Positions 16,862-25,979 of a DNA stretch of 64,000 nt are shown one piece after another; the stretch's first letter is position 1; each line of letters begins with the position of its first letter. The notes beneath the pieces are model-generated. The model worked only from the letters and a program-made list of their open reading frames with translations, was not told the DNA's origin and did not search any database. Both the position numbers and the translations under genes were made by a program. This DNA is from Bradyrhizobium sp. JYMT SZCCT0428 (GTDB taxonomy: Bacteria; Pseudomonadota; Alphaproteobacteria; Rhizobiales; Xanthobacteraceae): positions 124,001 to 188,000 of the forward strand of contig NZ_JAFCLS010000003.1 of the NCBI RefSeq assembly GCF_018131075.1, read 5' to 3'.

Positions 16862-17565
16862 TTTTCATGAAGATGTCCTCGCGCAGTCTGGCTCTGGCGG
16901 CGTTGGCGCTTGCGCTGAGCGCGCCTGGTGCGGCCCTTGCGCAAAGCGCGATGTCGGGCGTGCCCAACGCGATGCAGGGCTTTTCGCAGAACCGCGATCA
17001 GCCGATTCAGATCGAGGCGGCGTCGCTGGAGATGCGTGACAAGAAGAAGGAGGCGACCTTCGCTGGCAATGTGAAGGTCGTGCAGGGCGACACCACCATG
17101 ACGTCGAAAACCCTGGTCGTGTTCTACGATTCGGGCCCGGCGGCGCCGGCCACCCCGCCGCCCGCCAACAGCAAAGCCGCCGCCAAATCCGCATCCGCGC
17201 CGATGCAGGCTGCGAGCCCGGGACCCGGCGGCAGTTCATCGATCCGGCGGCTGGAAGCCAGGGGCAGCGTCGTCGTCACGCAAAAGGATCAGGTGGTGAC
17301 CGGTGAGACCGCCATCTTCGATACCAAGGCCAATTTGATTACGATGACCGGCGGCATCGTGTTGACCCAATGCAAGAACGTGCTGCGCGGCGACCGCCTG
17401 AAGGTGGACATGACTACCGGCGTGTCGCGGGTGGAATCCGACAGCGGCAAGGTACAGGGCATGTTCGACCAGGGCTCACAGGGCTGCGGGCCGGGAGCTG
17501 CGCCGGCGCCGACGCCGGGCGGCGCGAAGCCGGGCCTACCCATGCTGCTTCCTGGGAAAAAGTAA
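16858..17565 (+). CDS. lptA: LPS transport periplasmic protein LptA
   Basis: A 235-residue periplasmic protein with a signal peptide (SLALAALALALSAPGAALAQ). OstA-like strands follow: QPIQIEAASLEMRDKKKEATFAGNVKVVQGDTTMTSKTLVVFY, then RRLEARGSVVVTQKDQVVTGETAIFDTKANLITMTGGIVLTQ. LptA oligomerises to bridge LptC and LptD. A Pro/Ala/Ser-rich insertion of about 40 residues (near 88-126) splits the jellyroll and would be a flexible loop. The stop is followed by a 189-bp gap before lptB. Confidence 0.93.
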   Translation: MIFMKMSSRSLALAALALALSAPGAALAQSAMSGVPNAMQGFSQNRDQPIQIEAASLEMRDKKKEATFAGNVKVVQGDTTMTSKTLVVFYDSGPAAPATPPPANSKAAAKSASAPMQAASPGPGGSSSIRRLEARGSVVVTQKDQVVTGETAIFDTKANLITMTGGIVLTQCKNVLRGDRLKVDMTTGVSRVESDSGKVQGMFDQGSQGCGPGAAPAPTPGGAKPGLPMLLPGKK

Positions 17566-17754
17566 GACAGATCAAGGCCTTAATTATTATCTTGGGCTCG
17601 CACGGTTGAAGCCGGGGTTCCGAGGCTGTATCTACTGGGCGGGCGCGGCAAGGTGTTCCACTGGGCACGGAACATCCATTCATTCATGCTTTGCAGGCGG
17701 ATCGATTCGCCGGCGAGTGTCGCGGGATCACCGTGAAAGGCTAAGCGAAGCGGG

Positions 17755-18786
17755 ATGGTGGATTTACTCGGCATGTTCCGTCGACGCCCCGCAAAGCGCG
17801 GGCCGGCAGGATTTGCGCGTTCGCGCGAGGACATCACCGCGCTCGGCGATTCCTTTGGCGACATGCTGACGAACCCGGTGCGCGATGCGCCACCGATGGC
17901 GCGTGCCGTCCCGCTGACCGGACTGGAATTGCCCCAGCCGCCGGAGCACGCGGTGGAGCCACCGTACGAGGAACCGCGCCCGCGCGCGCAGGCGCCCAGA
18001 ACCCAGGCCCCAAAGAACCAATCCAGGACCAATGGCGCAGCTGCGCCCCGCCTGATCCAGCGGCCGGGCTACCTCGCTGTGCATAGCGTGGAAAAGAGCT
18101 TTGGCACCCGCAAGGTCGTGCGCGGCGTCAGCATCTATGTTCGCCGCGGTGAGGCGGTGGGTTTGCTCGGGCCGAACGGCGCCGGCAAGACCACGGTGTT
18201 CTACATGATCACCGGGCTGATCAAGGCAGACCGCGGCGCCATCGAACTCGACGGTCATGACGTCACCAAGCTGCCGATGTATCAGCGCGCGCGGCTTGGC
18301 ATCGGCTATCTGCCGCAGGAAGCGTCGATCTTCCGCGGCCTCACGGTGGAACAGAATATCCGCGCGGTGCTCGAGGTGGTCGAACCCTCGAGGAAGAAGC
18401 GCGAGGCGGAACTCGATTCGCTGCTCGATGAATTCAACATCGCGCGCCTGCGTAAATCGCCGTCGATCGCGCTGTCCGGCGGCGAGCGTCGCCGCGTCGA
18501 GATCGCGCGCGCGCTGGCGACGCGTCCGAACTACATGCTGCTCGACGAGCCGTTCGCCGGCATCGATCCGATCGCGGTCGGCGACATTCAGGATCTGGTG
18601 CGCCACCTCACCAATCGCGGCATCGGCGTCTTGATCACCGACCACAATGTGCGTGAAACGCTCGGCCTGACCGACCGCGCCTACATCGTCTATGCCGGGG
18701 AAATCTTGACTGAAGGCAGCCCGGACGACATCGTCAACGATCCGGATGTACGCCGTCTTTACCTTGGCGAGGAATTCCGCCTCTAG
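17755..18786 (+). CDS. lptB: LPS export ABC transporter ATPase LptB with long N-terminal extension
   Basis: The ATPase that powers LPS extraction from the inner membrane. The ABC domain (about 105-343) has Walker A GPNGAGKTT, Q-loop YLPQE, signature LSGGERRR, Walker B MLLDEPFAG and the H-loop ITDHNV. It is preceded by about 100 residues rich in Pro, Arg and Ala (LPQPPEHAVEPPYEEPRPRAQAP) with no fold visible; ordinary LptB is about 240 residues. The extension begins at an ATG preceded by a purine-rich stretch. It follows lptCA and precedes rpoN, the conserved order in Hyphomicrobiales. Confidence 0.95.
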   Translation: MVDLLGMFRRRPAKRGPAGFARSREDITALGDSFGDMLTNPVRDAPPMARAVPLTGLELPQPPEHAVEPPYEEPRPRAQAPRTQAPKNQSRTNGAAAPRLIQRPGYLAVHSVEKSFGTRKVVRGVSIYVRRGEAVGLLGPNGAGKTTVFYMITGLIKADRGAIELDGHDVTKLPMYQRARLGIGYLPQEASIFRGLTVEQNIRAVLEVVEPSRKKREAELDSLLDEFNIARLRKSPSIALSGGERRRVEIARALATRPNYMLLDEPFAGIDPIAVGDIQDLVRHLTNRGIGVLITDHNVRETLGLTDRAYIVYAGEILTEGSPDDIVNDPDVRRLYLGEEFRL

Positions 18787-18879
18787 CCCTTTTTTAGCAG
18801 ACGTCAAGCCGTGTACATCGGCTTTGGACTAGGATAAGCAAGAATCGGACCAACTTTCAGTGGATCGGTTCTCGCCTCC

Positions 18880-20550
18880 ATGGCACTGACGCAGAGACTA
18901 GAATTCCGCCAGTCGCAATCGCTGGTCATGACGCCGCAGCTGATGCAGGCGATCAAGCTGCTGCAACTGTCGAACCTCGACCTCTCGGCCTTCGTCGAGG
19001 AGGAATTGGAGCGTAATCCGCTGCTGGAGCGGGCCAGCGACGGCCCGGAAGCGCCGGTCAGGGGCGAGCCGGTCCCGGAACAGGCCGAATTCTCCAATTC
19101 CGGTGATTCCCAGAGCTATGGCGACGAAGGCGGCGCCGAGCCGGGCGAGATGGCCGGTTCCACCGGCGACAATTTTGAGCCCGGCCAGTTCGAGGCCGGC
19201 CAGGAAGACTGGCTGAACCGCGATCTCGGCAGCCGCACAGAAATTGAGCAGACGCTGGATACCCCGCTCGACAACGTCTTCTCCGAGGAGCCTGCGGAAG
19301 CGGCTGCACGGGCAGCGCAGGATGCGGCGCCCACCGCCTACACCGAATGGGGCGGCGGCGCGTCGAACGACGACGATTACAATCTGGAAGCGTTCGTCGC
19401 CGCCGAAATCACCCTCGGCAGCCATCTCGCCGAACAACTGGCGGTGGCTTTCCCCGGTCCGGTGCAGCGCATGATCGGACAATATCTGATCGATCTGGTC
19501 GACGATGCCGGTTACCTGCCGCAGGACCTCGGGCAGGCCGCCGAACGGCTCGGCGCCGCGCAAGCCGATGTCGATGCGGTCCTTGCGGTGCTGCAGAAGT
19601 TCGACCCGCCCGGCGTCTGCGCGCGCAATTTGAGCGAATGCCTCGCGATCCAGCTCCGCGAACTCAATCGCTACGATCCGGCGATGCAGGCGCTGGTCGA
19701 GCATCTGGATCTGCTGGCCAAGCGCGACATCGCGTCTTTGCGCAAATTGTGCGGTGTCGACGACGAGGACATCACCGACATGATCGGCGAGATCCGCCGG
19801 CTCGATCCCAAGCCCGGCCTGAAGTTCGGCTCGGCGCGCACCCAGACAATGGTGCCGGATGTCTATGTGCGGCCAGGCCCGGACGGCGGCTGGCATGTCG
19901 AACTCAACAGCGACACGTTGCCGCGTGTGCTGGTCAATCAGGTCTATTACACTGAGCTGTCGAAGACGATCCGCAAGGACGGCGACAAATCCTACTTCAC
20001 CGACTGCCTGCAGAACGCGACGTGGCTGGTCCGCGCGCTCGATCAGCGCGCCCGCACCATCCTGAAGGTCGCGACCGAAATCGTGCGCCAGCAGGACGGC
20101 TTCTTCACCCATGGCGTGGCGCATCTTCGGCCGCTGAACCTCAAGGCGGTGGCGGACGCGATCCAGATGCATGAATCGACGGTGTCGCGGGTTACCGCCA
20201 ACAAGTACATGGCGACCAATCGCGGCAGCTTTGAACTAAAGTATTTCTTCACCGCCTCGATCGCCTCGACCGACGGCGGCGAGGCCCATTCGGCCGAAGC
20301 GGTCCGCCACCACATCAAGCAGTTGATCGATGCGGAAGCCCCGGCCGCGATCCTCTCCGACGATACGATCGTGGAACGATTGCGCGAGTCGGGCATTGAT
20401 ATTGCCCGCCGCACCGTCGCGAAGTACCGCGAAGCGATGCGAATTCCTTCCTCGGTGCAGCGCCGCCGTGACAAACAGAGCATGCTCGGTAACGCACTTT
20501 CAGCCCCGGCCACTTCCTCCGACCGGTCCCGTGATACGGCGCCGGCCTGA
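18880..20550 (+). CDS. rpoN: RNA polymerase sigma-54 factor
   Basis: A 556-residue sigma-54, which directs RNA polymerase to -24/-12 promoters of nitrogen-fixation, nitrogen-assimilation, C4-dicarboxylate and other genes and needs AAA+ activators. Region I is the Gln/Leu-rich start (TQRLEFRQSQSLVMTPQL). An acidic region II follows (about 50-170), then the core-binding and HTH regions, and the RpoN box ARRTVAKYRE sits near residue 513. The gene lies downstream of lptB and upstream of hpf, the usual location of the chromosomal rpoN in rhizobia. Bradyrhizobia often carry a second copy elsewhere, which cannot be seen here. Confidence 0.96.
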   Translation: MALTQRLEFRQSQSLVMTPQLMQAIKLLQLSNLDLSAFVEEELERNPLLERASDGPEAPVRGEPVPEQAEFSNSGDSQSYGDEGGAEPGEMAGSTGDNFEPGQFEAGQEDWLNRDLGSRTEIEQTLDTPLDNVFSEEPAEAAARAAQDAAPTAYTEWGGGASNDDDYNLEAFVAAEITLGSHLAEQLAVAFPGPVQRMIGQYLIDLVDDAGYLPQDLGQAAERLGAAQADVDAVLAVLQKFDPPGVCARNLSECLAIQLRELNRYDPAMQALVEHLDLLAKRDIASLRKLCGVDDEDITDMIGEIRRLDPKPGLKFGSARTQTMVPDVYVRPGPDGGWHVELNSDTLPRVLVNQVYYTELSKTIRKDGDKSYFTDCLQNATWLVRALDQRARTILKVATEIVRQQDGFFTHGVAHLRPLNLKAVADAIQMHESTVSRVTANKYMATNRGSFELKYFFTASIASTDGGEAHSAEAVRHHIKQLIDAEAPAAILSDDTIVERLRESGIDIARRTVAKYREAMRIPSSVQRRRDKQSMLGNALSAPATSSDRSRDTAPA

Positions 20551-20621
20551 TTGCGTTCGCGTCAAATCGCGATAGTGTCGGTTTCCCGACAGAGTGAACG
20601 AGGCATCAAGCGAGGCATCAA

Positions 20622-21221
20622 ATGACCCTTCGAATCTCCGGGAAAAGCATCAGCGTCGGCGAAGCGCTTCGTTCGCGCGTCAGCGAGCGCACCGATGAGG
20701 TTCTGCGAAAATATTTCGACGGCAATTACTCCGGCCACATCACGCTGAGCAAGGATGGCTTCGGCTTCCGTACCGATTGTTCGCTGCACCTCGATTCCGG
20801 CATTACGCTGGAAGCCGATTCGAACGCCACCGACGCCTATGCCAGCGCCGACCAGGCGCTGGTGATGATCGAGAAGCGCCTGCGCCGCTACAAGAGCCGG
20901 CTGAAGGACCGTTCGGCCCGCAAGACCTATGCAGCTTCAGCGGCGCTCGCGGAGTTGAACGGCGGGGGCCTCGACGCGCCGAGCTATATCATCGAGGCCC
21001 CGGAGGGCGACGACGAGGTCTCTGAATATAGTCCCGTGATCATCGCGGAGGCGACCAAGTCGCTGAAGCGGCTATCGGTCAGCGAAGCTGTCATGGAGCT
21101 CGATCTGACCGGGGCGGCCTGCATCGTGTTTCAGCACGGCTCGAGCGGCCGGCTGAACATCATTTACCGGCGCACGGACGGCAATGTCGGGTGGGTCGAT
21201 CCGCCGGCGGTTACCCCCTGA
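20622..21221 (+). CDS. hpf: Ribosome hibernation-promoting factor (long form)
   Basis: A 199-residue long HPF, which binds the small ribosomal subunit in stationary phase and dimerises 70S into inactive 100S particles. The N-terminal YfiA domain reads LRISGKSISVGEALRSRVSERTDEVLRKYF...HITLSKDGFGFRTDCSLHL, and the C-terminal dimerisation domain reads LKRLSVSEAVMELDLTGAACIVFQ. GAGGCATCAA, present twice in tandem just upstream, includes the ribosome site. Position between rpoN and ptsN is the classical rpoN operon; control by sigma-54-linked conditions is known in other bacteria. Confidence 0.94.
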   Translation: MTLRISGKSISVGEALRSRVSERTDEVLRKYFDGNYSGHITLSKDGFGFRTDCSLHLDSGITLEADSNATDAYASADQALVMIEKRLRRYKSRLKDRSARKTYAASAALAELNGGGLDAPSYIIEAPEGDDEVSEYSPVIIAEATKSLKRLSVSEAVMELDLTGAACIVFQHGSSGRLNIIYRRTDGNVGWVDPPAVTP

Positions 21222-21465
21222 CAAGCATGGCTGACAGCATTGACGCCCAAAGCGCCCCTCCCTATGGTCCGCCGCCCTTTAAGGATAGCGTGCGGGAACT
21301 CGCCCGTGGGAGTTGGCACCGGTCATGCGTTGGAGTAGAAGCCGACCAATCGGGACCCGGGCCTAAGCCCGCCTCCCACCTCAGCTTCTTGACGCCCAAT
21401 TCTTGAAGCTGAAGTTCTCGAACCCATTTCGCACCCTGACGGCTTAATTCACCTCGGAACGCCCC

Positions 21466-21927
21466 ATGACGATTACCGATCTGGTCGCACCCGAGGCGAT
21501 ACTCCCCGCGTTGAAAGTCATCAGCAAGAAGCAGGCGCTGCAGGAACTTGCGGCGCGGGCGGCGACCCTGACCGGGCAGAACGAGCGCGCGGTCTTCGAA
21601 GTGCTGCTGCAGCGCGAAAAACTGGGGACCACCGCCGTGGGCTACGGCGTTGCTATCCCGCACGGCAAGCTGCCCAAGCTTGAAAAGCTGTTCGGGTTTT
21701 TCGCCCGGCTGGAACGCCCGATCGATTTCGAGGCGATGGATGGCCAGCCGGTCGACCTGGTATTCCTGCTGCTGGCACCGGAAGGCGCCGGCGCCGATCA
21801 TTTGAAGGCGCTGGCGCGGATTGCCCGCCTGCTGCGCGATCAGGACGTCGCCAAGAAACTGCGCGCCTCGCGCGACGCCCAGGCGATCTATTCGGTGTTG
21901 GCGCTGCCGCCGGCGAGCGCGGCGTAA
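21466..21927 (+). CDS. ptsN: PTS IIA-Ntr regulatory protein
   Basis: A 153-residue EIIA-Ntr of the nitrogen phosphotransferase system. The phosphorylated histidine is H66 in VAIPHGKLPKLEK, preceded by LLQREKLGTTAVGYG. It takes phosphate from PtsP/NPr and regulates rather than transports: known targets are potassium uptake, sensor kinases and stringent-response proteins. It follows rpoN and hpf, as in most proteobacteria. It is separated from hpf by a 240-bp gap with no clear gene, so an extra promoter is possible. Confidence 0.95.
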   Translation: MTITDLVAPEAILPALKVISKKQALQELAARAATLTGQNERAVFEVLLQREKLGTTAVGYGVAIPHGKLPKLEKLFGFFARLERPIDFEAMDGQPVDLVFLLLAPEGAGADHLKALARIARLLRDQDVAKKLRASRDAQAIYSVLALPPASAA

Positions 21928-21968
21928 CATCCTCATTCTCGAACTGACGCCGGCGAATTGCACCGGCC

Positions 21969-22011
21969 AAAAAAAACGCGGGCCGTCCCCGATCCGAGGA
22001 CATGCCCGCGT
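21969..22011 (-). terminator. Intrinsic terminator of the DUF1150 gene
   Basis: ACGCGGGC (21976-21983) pairs with GCCCGCGT (22004-22011), and an inner GTCC/GGAC pair extends the stem. On the minus strand it is followed by a T-run (complement of the A-run at 21969-21976). It lies about 60 bp past the DUF1150 stop and may serve both strands. Confidence 0.8.
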
Positions 22012-22069
22012 ATTGCGAACTCTCATCGCGGCCTACAAACCTGCGTCAGCGACAGCAGCAAGCGCCGTG

Positions 22070-22336
22070 TCAGTGCACGCTGACGGCCTGCAATTCGTTG
22101 CTCCATGCATTGGCGACCGCCGCCTCGCGGCTGTCGGTCAGCATGATCGGGGTACCGTCGGCGGCATGCAGCGCGAACAGTTTCAGTCCTGGCGCGATCT
22201 TCGGCGCCTGCGGAAACAGCCCGGGCACGTCCTCGGAACGGACTTGCTTTACGTAGGCGATATGGCCCTCACCAAGATGGGCCAATGCCTCAACGGAAAC
22301 CTTTTCAGTTTCGAACGTCACACTCACATCACTCAT
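22070..22336 (-). CDS. DUF1150 family protein
   Basis: An 88-residue cytoplasmic protein matching the alphaproteobacterial DUF1150 family: VSVEALAHLGEGHIAYVKQVRSEDVPGLFP is the conserved core, followed by LKLFALHAADGTPIMLTDSREAAVANAWSNEL. GAGGAG precedes the ATG. It lies directly downstream of the small heat-shock gene on the same strand, the usual pairing, and may share its transcript. Its molecular function is unknown. Confidence 0.9.
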   Translation of the reverse strand: MSDVSVTFETEKVSVEALAHLGEGHIAYVKQVRSEDVPGLFPQAPKIAPGLKLFALHAADGTPIMLTDSREAAVANAWSNELQAVSVH

Positions 22337-22386
22337 GGTCTCGACTCCTCTATGAGACTAAGCGGTCGAGTCCGCTCCTCGTTCCA

Positions 22387-22812
22387 TTATTCGTGCTCAT
22401 TGATAGCAATTGTCTTAATGACCCTTTCAGGTTCCGGCCTGGCAAGGTCGATCGACAACAGCCCGTTTTTCAGATCCGCGCCCAGCACCTGCATCCCCTC
22501 CGCCAGCACGAAGGTGCGCTGGAAGTGGCGCGCGGCGATGCCGCGATGGATGTATTGCCGGGCCTTGTCGTCCTGCTGACGGCCCCGGATCACCAGCTGG
22601 TTTTCCTCAATGGTCACATCGAGTTGGTCACGGGTAAACCCGGCGACCGCCAGCGTGATGCGCAAGCGTTCGGGTTGCCCATTGCTGCGGTCGCAGCGCT
22701 CGATGTTGTAGGGAGGATAGCCGTCGGCGCCTTTGACGACGCGATCGAGCGCACGCTCAATTTCGTCGAACCCAAGCAGGAACGGACTGGATAACGATGG
22801 AACACGAGACAT
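22387..22812 (-). CDS. Small heat-shock protein, Hsp20/IbpA family
   Basis: A 141-residue ATP-independent chaperone that holds unfolding proteins. The N-terminus is SSPFLLGFDEIERALDRVVKGADGYPPYNIERC. The alpha-crystallin domain (about 45-125) includes LRITLAVAGFTRDQLDVTIEENQLVIRGR and the hallmark FQRTFVLAEGMQVLGADLKNGLLSIDL. The start at 22812 (MSRVPSL) is chosen because a GAGAGGA ribosome site lies at the right distance; longer frames are not family-like. The leader folds into hairpins resembling a ROSE thermometer, which regulates bradyrhizobial small heat-shock genes. DUF1150 follows. Confidence 0.93.
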   Translation of the reverse strand: MSRVPSLSSPFLLGFDEIERALDRVVKGADGYPPYNIERCDRSNGQPERLRITLAVAGFTRDQLDVTIEENQLVIRGRQQDDKARQYIHRGIAARHFQRTFVLAEGMQVLGADLKNGLLSIDLARPEPERVIKTIAINEHE

Positions 22813-22815
22813 TAC

Positions 22816-22890
22816 AAAGTCCTCTCGAAGCGACTTTGAGGGGCCCTTGCGGCACCCCATGCGACCGGCCGGCGGGTTTGCTGACCGGTC
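22816..22890 (-). promoter_or_regulatory. ROSE-like RNA thermometer in the Hsp20 leader
   Basis: Three hairpins can form on the minus strand before the Hsp20 start: GACCGG with CCGGTC (22863-22868 with 22885-22890), a GGGG/CCCC stem (22840-22858), and AAAGTC with GACTTT (22832-22837 with 22816-22821). The last encloses the GAGAGGA ribosome site four bases from the ATG. Leader hairpins masking the ribosome site are the ROSE principle known for Bradyrhizobium small heat-shock genes. Function here is inferred. Confidence 0.5.
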
Positions 22891-22971
22891 AAACAGCAAT
22901 ATGGGGGTGATTTGGGGAGGGTTCAAGCCGCTCCAGGCGCTGCGTAAATCGGCCGCGGCGGCCTGTTATTG

Positions 22972-23054
22972 CGTCATTCCGGGGCGGTCCAAAGGACCGA
23001 ACCCGGAATCTCGAGATTCCGGGTCTGGTGCTAGCGCACCATCCCGGAATGACG
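22972..23054. repeat. Long intergenic palindrome, CGTCATTCCGGG family
   Basis: CGTCATTCCGGG at 22972 is mirrored by CCCGGAATGACG ending at 23054, with an inner CCCGGAATCTCGAGATTCCGGG palindrome-like core around 23008-23031. It lies between the start of the Hsp20 leader and the end of ugpC. Confidence 0.8.
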
Positions 23055-23057
23055 GGA

Positions 23058-24149
23058 TCAATCACCCACCCGCTTGCGGCCATCGGCGGTAAACAGATGC
23101 AGTTTGTCTGCTGGTGCCACCGCCCTGATTCGCTCGCCGATGGCGGGGCCGATGGCGCCGGGAATCCGCACGATCACCTCGCCGGGCGGCAGCTCGCCGG
23201 GGTTTGCAGCCACGGCCTGCGTCTCGTTCTGTCGGGCGCCGTAGATAAAGGTTTCGGCCCCCACATGCTCGATCGCCTCGACGGTGAGGCCAAGTGCCAC
23301 ACCACCGGCGACGGCGTCATTTGAAATGACGAAGTCCTCGGGACGGATTCCGAGGATGCCGGCCTCGTTGAGTCTGACGTCGCTGGCCAGTTGCGATTTC
23401 AGTTCATCGGACCGCAGCGGCATCAGGTTCATCGGTGGCGCGCCGATGAACGAGGCGACGAAGGTGGTCGCGGGCTTCTGGTAGATGTCGAGCGGATTGC
23501 CGATCTGTTCGACCTGGCCGGCATTCATTACGACAAGGATGTCTGCGAGCGTCATCGCCTCGAGCTGATCGTGGGTGACGTAAATCGCTGTGGTCGAGAG
23601 GCGACGCTGCAGTTTGCGGATCTCGACCCGCATCGCGATGCGCAGCTTGGCGTCGAGGTTCGACAGCGGCTCGTCGAACAGAAACACTTTCGGTTGCCGC
23701 ACGATCGCGCGCCCCATCGCCACGCGCTGGCGCTGGCCGCCGGACAATTGCCGCGGCTTGCGCTCGAGCATGGCGCCGAGTTCGAGGATGCGCGCGGCTT
23801 CCTCGACGCGAGTCTTGATCTCGGGCTCGGGCATGCCGCGGTTGCGCAGGCCGTAGGCCATGTTGTTGTAGACGCTCATGTGCGGGTAGAGCGCGTAGTT
23901 CTGGAACACCATCGCGATGTCGCGGTCGGCCGGCTCGACCTGGTTGACGACACGGCCGCCGATATCGATCTCGCCTCCCGTTATCGTCTCGAGCCCCGCG
24001 ACCATCCGCAGCAGCGTGGACTTGCCGCAGCCGGAAGGTCCGACCAGCACGCAGAACTGGCCGTCGCCGACGTCAAATTCGATGCCCTTGATGGCTTCGA
24101 AGCCACCGGCATAGGTCTTGCGGACGTTACGCAGCGTTACGTTAGCCAT
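23058..24149 (-). CDS. ugpC: ABC transporter ATPase of the UgpC/MalK type
   Basis: A 363-residue ATPase of the carbohydrate-importer (CUT1) class. Walker A is GPSGCGKST, signature LSGGQRQR, Walker [17 protein letters not shown] and H-loop VTHDQ. A C-terminal OB/TOBE regulatory domain (about 240-363) includes GIRPEDF. It energises uptake of sn-glycerol-3-phosphate or glycerophosphodiesters through UgpA-UgpE. It is the last gene of the ugpB-A-E-C operon. Ugp systems are typically induced by phosphate starvation (Pho box) in other bacteria; I did not find a clear Pho box. Confidence 0.94.
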   Translation of the reverse strand: MANVTLRNVRKTYAGGFEAIKGIEFDVGDGQFCVLVGPSGCGKSTLLRMVAGLETITGGEIDIGGRVVNQVEPADRDIAMVFQNYALYPHMSVYNNMAYGLRNRGMPEPEIKTRVEEAARILELGAMLERKPRQLSGGQRQRVAMGRAIVRQPKVFLFDEPLSNLDAKLRIAMRVEIRKLQRRLSTTAIYVTHDQLEAMTLADILVVMNAGQVEQIGNPLDIYQKPATTFVASFIGAPPMNLMPLRSDELKSQLASDVRLNEAGILGIRPEDFVISNDAVAGGVALGLTVEAIEHVGAETFIYGARQNETQAVAANPGELPPGEVIVRIPGAIGPAIGERIRAVAPADKLHLFTADGRKRVGD

Positions 24150-24185
24150 TTACGTTGCCTTGGGCCACCAGCGCCACTCGCGTCC

Positions 24186-25034
24186 TCACTTTTCCGTCTC
24201 GACCAGCCCGCGCACGAACAGGCGTTGCATGAACACGACCACCGCGACCGGCGGCAGCATCGCGAGGATGGCGGTCGCCATCGCAAGCTGCCATTCGGCC
24301 AGCTCGTCGGTCGTGTACAGCATCTTCTTGATGCCGGTGACGATGGTCTGCATCGAATCCTGCGTGGTGATCAGCAGCGGCCAAAGATACTGATTCCAGC
24401 CATAGATGAACTGGATCACGAACAGCGCCGCGATCGTCGTTACCGACAGCGGCAGCAGCGTATCCCAGAAGAATCGGAACGGACCCGCGCCGTCGATCCG
24501 CGATGCTTCCAGCAATTCCTCGGGGACCGTCATGAAGAACTGCCGGAACAGCAGCGTTCCCGTGGCGGAAGCGATCAGCGGCATGATCAGCCCCGCATAG
24601 GTGTCGAGCATCTTGAGGTCGGCGACCACCTTGTAGGTCGGATAGATGCGCACCTCGACCGGCAGCATCAGCGTGACGAAGATGATCCAGAACGCGGTCT
24701 TGCGGAACGGGAAGCGGAAATACACCACGGCGTAGGCCGACAGGATCGAGATGAAGATCTTGCCGATCGCGATGCCGAGCGCCGAGATGAAGGAGTTCAT
24801 CAGCATGTGGCCGACTGGCTCGCGGCTGGTCCGCGATCCGCCGACGAATATCGCGCGGTAGTAGTTTTCCAGCGTCTGGCTGCCGGGCGTCAGCGGCATG
24901 CTGCCGCCGACCACGGTCGCGGCGTCGTGGGTGGATGCGATCATTGCCAGATAGACCGGAAAGGCGACGATGAAGACGCCGAGCGTCAGGATCGCGTAGG
25001 CGATGATGTCGTTGAGCGGGCGGTGCTCGACCAT
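24186..25034 (-). CDS. ugpE: ABC transporter permease of the UgpE type
   Basis: A 282-residue permease with six membrane helices, starting at ATG 25034 ([16 protein letters not shown]); the long reading frame upstream is the ugpA gene in another frame. The EAA loop that docks on the ATPase is EELLEASRIDGAGPFRFFWDTLLPL. It forms the membrane channel with UgpA. The start overlaps the ugpA stop by one base (TGATG), so the genes are coupled. Confidence 0.93.
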   Translation of the reverse strand: MVEHRPLNDIIAYAILTLGVFIVAFPVYLAMIASTHDAATVVGGSMPLTPGSQTLENYYRAIFVGGSRTSREPVGHMLMNSFISALGIAIGKIFISILSAYAVVYFRFPFRKTAFWIIFVTLMLPVEVRIYPTYKVVADLKMLDTYAGLIMPLIASATGTLLFRQFFMTVPEELLEASRIDGAGPFRFFWDTLLPLSVTTIAALFVIQFIYGWNQYLWPLLITTQDSMQTIVTGIKKMLYTTDELAEWQLAMATAILAMLPPVAVVVFMQRLFVRGLVETEK

Positions 25035-25915
25035 CAGTATTGCACCTTGCGCTCGACATATTTGAACTGGACCGCGGTCAACGCGATCACGATCACCATC
25101 AGTACCACCGACTGCGCGGCCGAGCCGCCGAGATCGCCGCCGAGCCGTCCGTCGGCAAACACCTTGTAGACCATCGTGGTGGTGGCGCCGGCCGGGCCAC
25201 CGCCGGTGACCGCATCGATGATGCCGAACGTGTCGAAGAAGACGTAGACGACGTTGACGACGAGAAGAAAGAACGTCGTCGGCGACAGCAGCGGAAAGAC
25301 GATGGTCCAGAACCGCCGCATCGGGCCGGCGCCGTCGATCGCGCCGGCTTCCAGCACGCTTTTCGGGATCGATTGCAGGCCGGCCAGGAAGAACAGGAAA
25401 TTGTAGGAGATCTGCTTCCACACCGCGGCCATCACCACCAGGATCATGGCGTGGTTGCCGTTGAGCAGCGGATTCCAGTCGAAATTCATCCAGCGCAGCG
25501 GCCGCGCCAGGGTACCGAGCGAGGGATGGAACATGAAGATCCAGAGCACGCCGGCGACCGCGGGCGCCACCGCATAGGGCCAGATCATCAGCGTCTTGTA
25601 GGTGCCGGCGGCCTTGAGGTTCTTGTCGGCCTGGGTTGCGAACAGCAGCGCAATGGAAAGCGACAACGCTGCGACCAGCGACGAGAAGATCACCGTCGTC
25701 AGCATCGACTTGTAATATTCAGGCTGGGCGAAAAGCGACTGATAATTTTCCAGCCCGACGAATTCGGATGTCAGTCCAAACGCGTCCTCGCGCTTGAAGG
25801 ACTGAAGGACCGCCTGGCTCGCCGGCCAGTAGAAGAACACGAATGTAATGATGAGCTGCGGCACAAGCAGCAGATATGGCAGCAGCTTGTTGTTGAAGAC
25901 GACCGATTTTTCCAT
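25034..25915 (-). CDS. ugpA: ABC transporter permease of the UgpA type
   Basis: A 293-residue permease with six membrane helices: [22 protein letters not shown] is the first, and [30 protein letters not shown] is the EAA motif. It pairs with UgpE to import glycerol-3-phosphate-type substrates delivered by UgpB. A strong hairpin in the 60-bp gap before it (25941-25967) probably limits read-through from, or stabilises, the binding-protein message. Confidence 0.94.
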   Translation of the reverse strand: MEKSVVFNNKLLPYLLLVPQLIITFVFFYWPASQAVLQSFKREDAFGLTSEFVGLENYQSLFAQPEYYKSMLTTVIFSSLVAALSLSIALLFATQADKNLKAAGTYKTLMIWPYAVAPAVAGVLWIFMFHPSLGTLARPLRWMNFDWNPLLNGNHAMILVVMAAVWKQISYNFLFFLAGLQSIPKSVLEAGAIDGAGPMRRFWTIVFPLLSPTTFFLLVVNVVYVFFDTFGIIDAVTGGGPAGATTTMVYKVFADGRLGGDLGGSAAQSVVLMVIVIALTAVQFKYVERKVQY

Positions 25916-25940
25916 TCAGGACGCTGTGATGCCAGAGGTG

Positions 25941-25967
25941 CTCCCTCTCCGAAAGGCGGAGAGGGAG
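25941..25967 (-). promoter_or_regulatory. Intercistronic hairpin between ugpB and ugpA
   Basis: CTCCCTCTCC (25941-25950) pairs perfectly with GGAGAGGGAG (25958-25967) around a 7-nt loop. There is no T-run, so it is not a plain terminator; in binding-protein operons such stems protect the upstream mRNA and lower permease expression. Confidence 0.6.
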
Positions 25968-25979
25968 TCTTCGCCGATA

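Noticed and set aside
21222-21465. Short frames between hpf and ptsN
   Set aside because: No signal peptide, domain or ribosome site; a spacer with a possible extra promoter is more likely.
23391-25169. Plus-strand frame of 592 codons opposite ugpC and ugpE
   Set aside because: It is an antisense shadow of clear ABC-transporter genes, rich in His/Asp/Gln runs with no domain.
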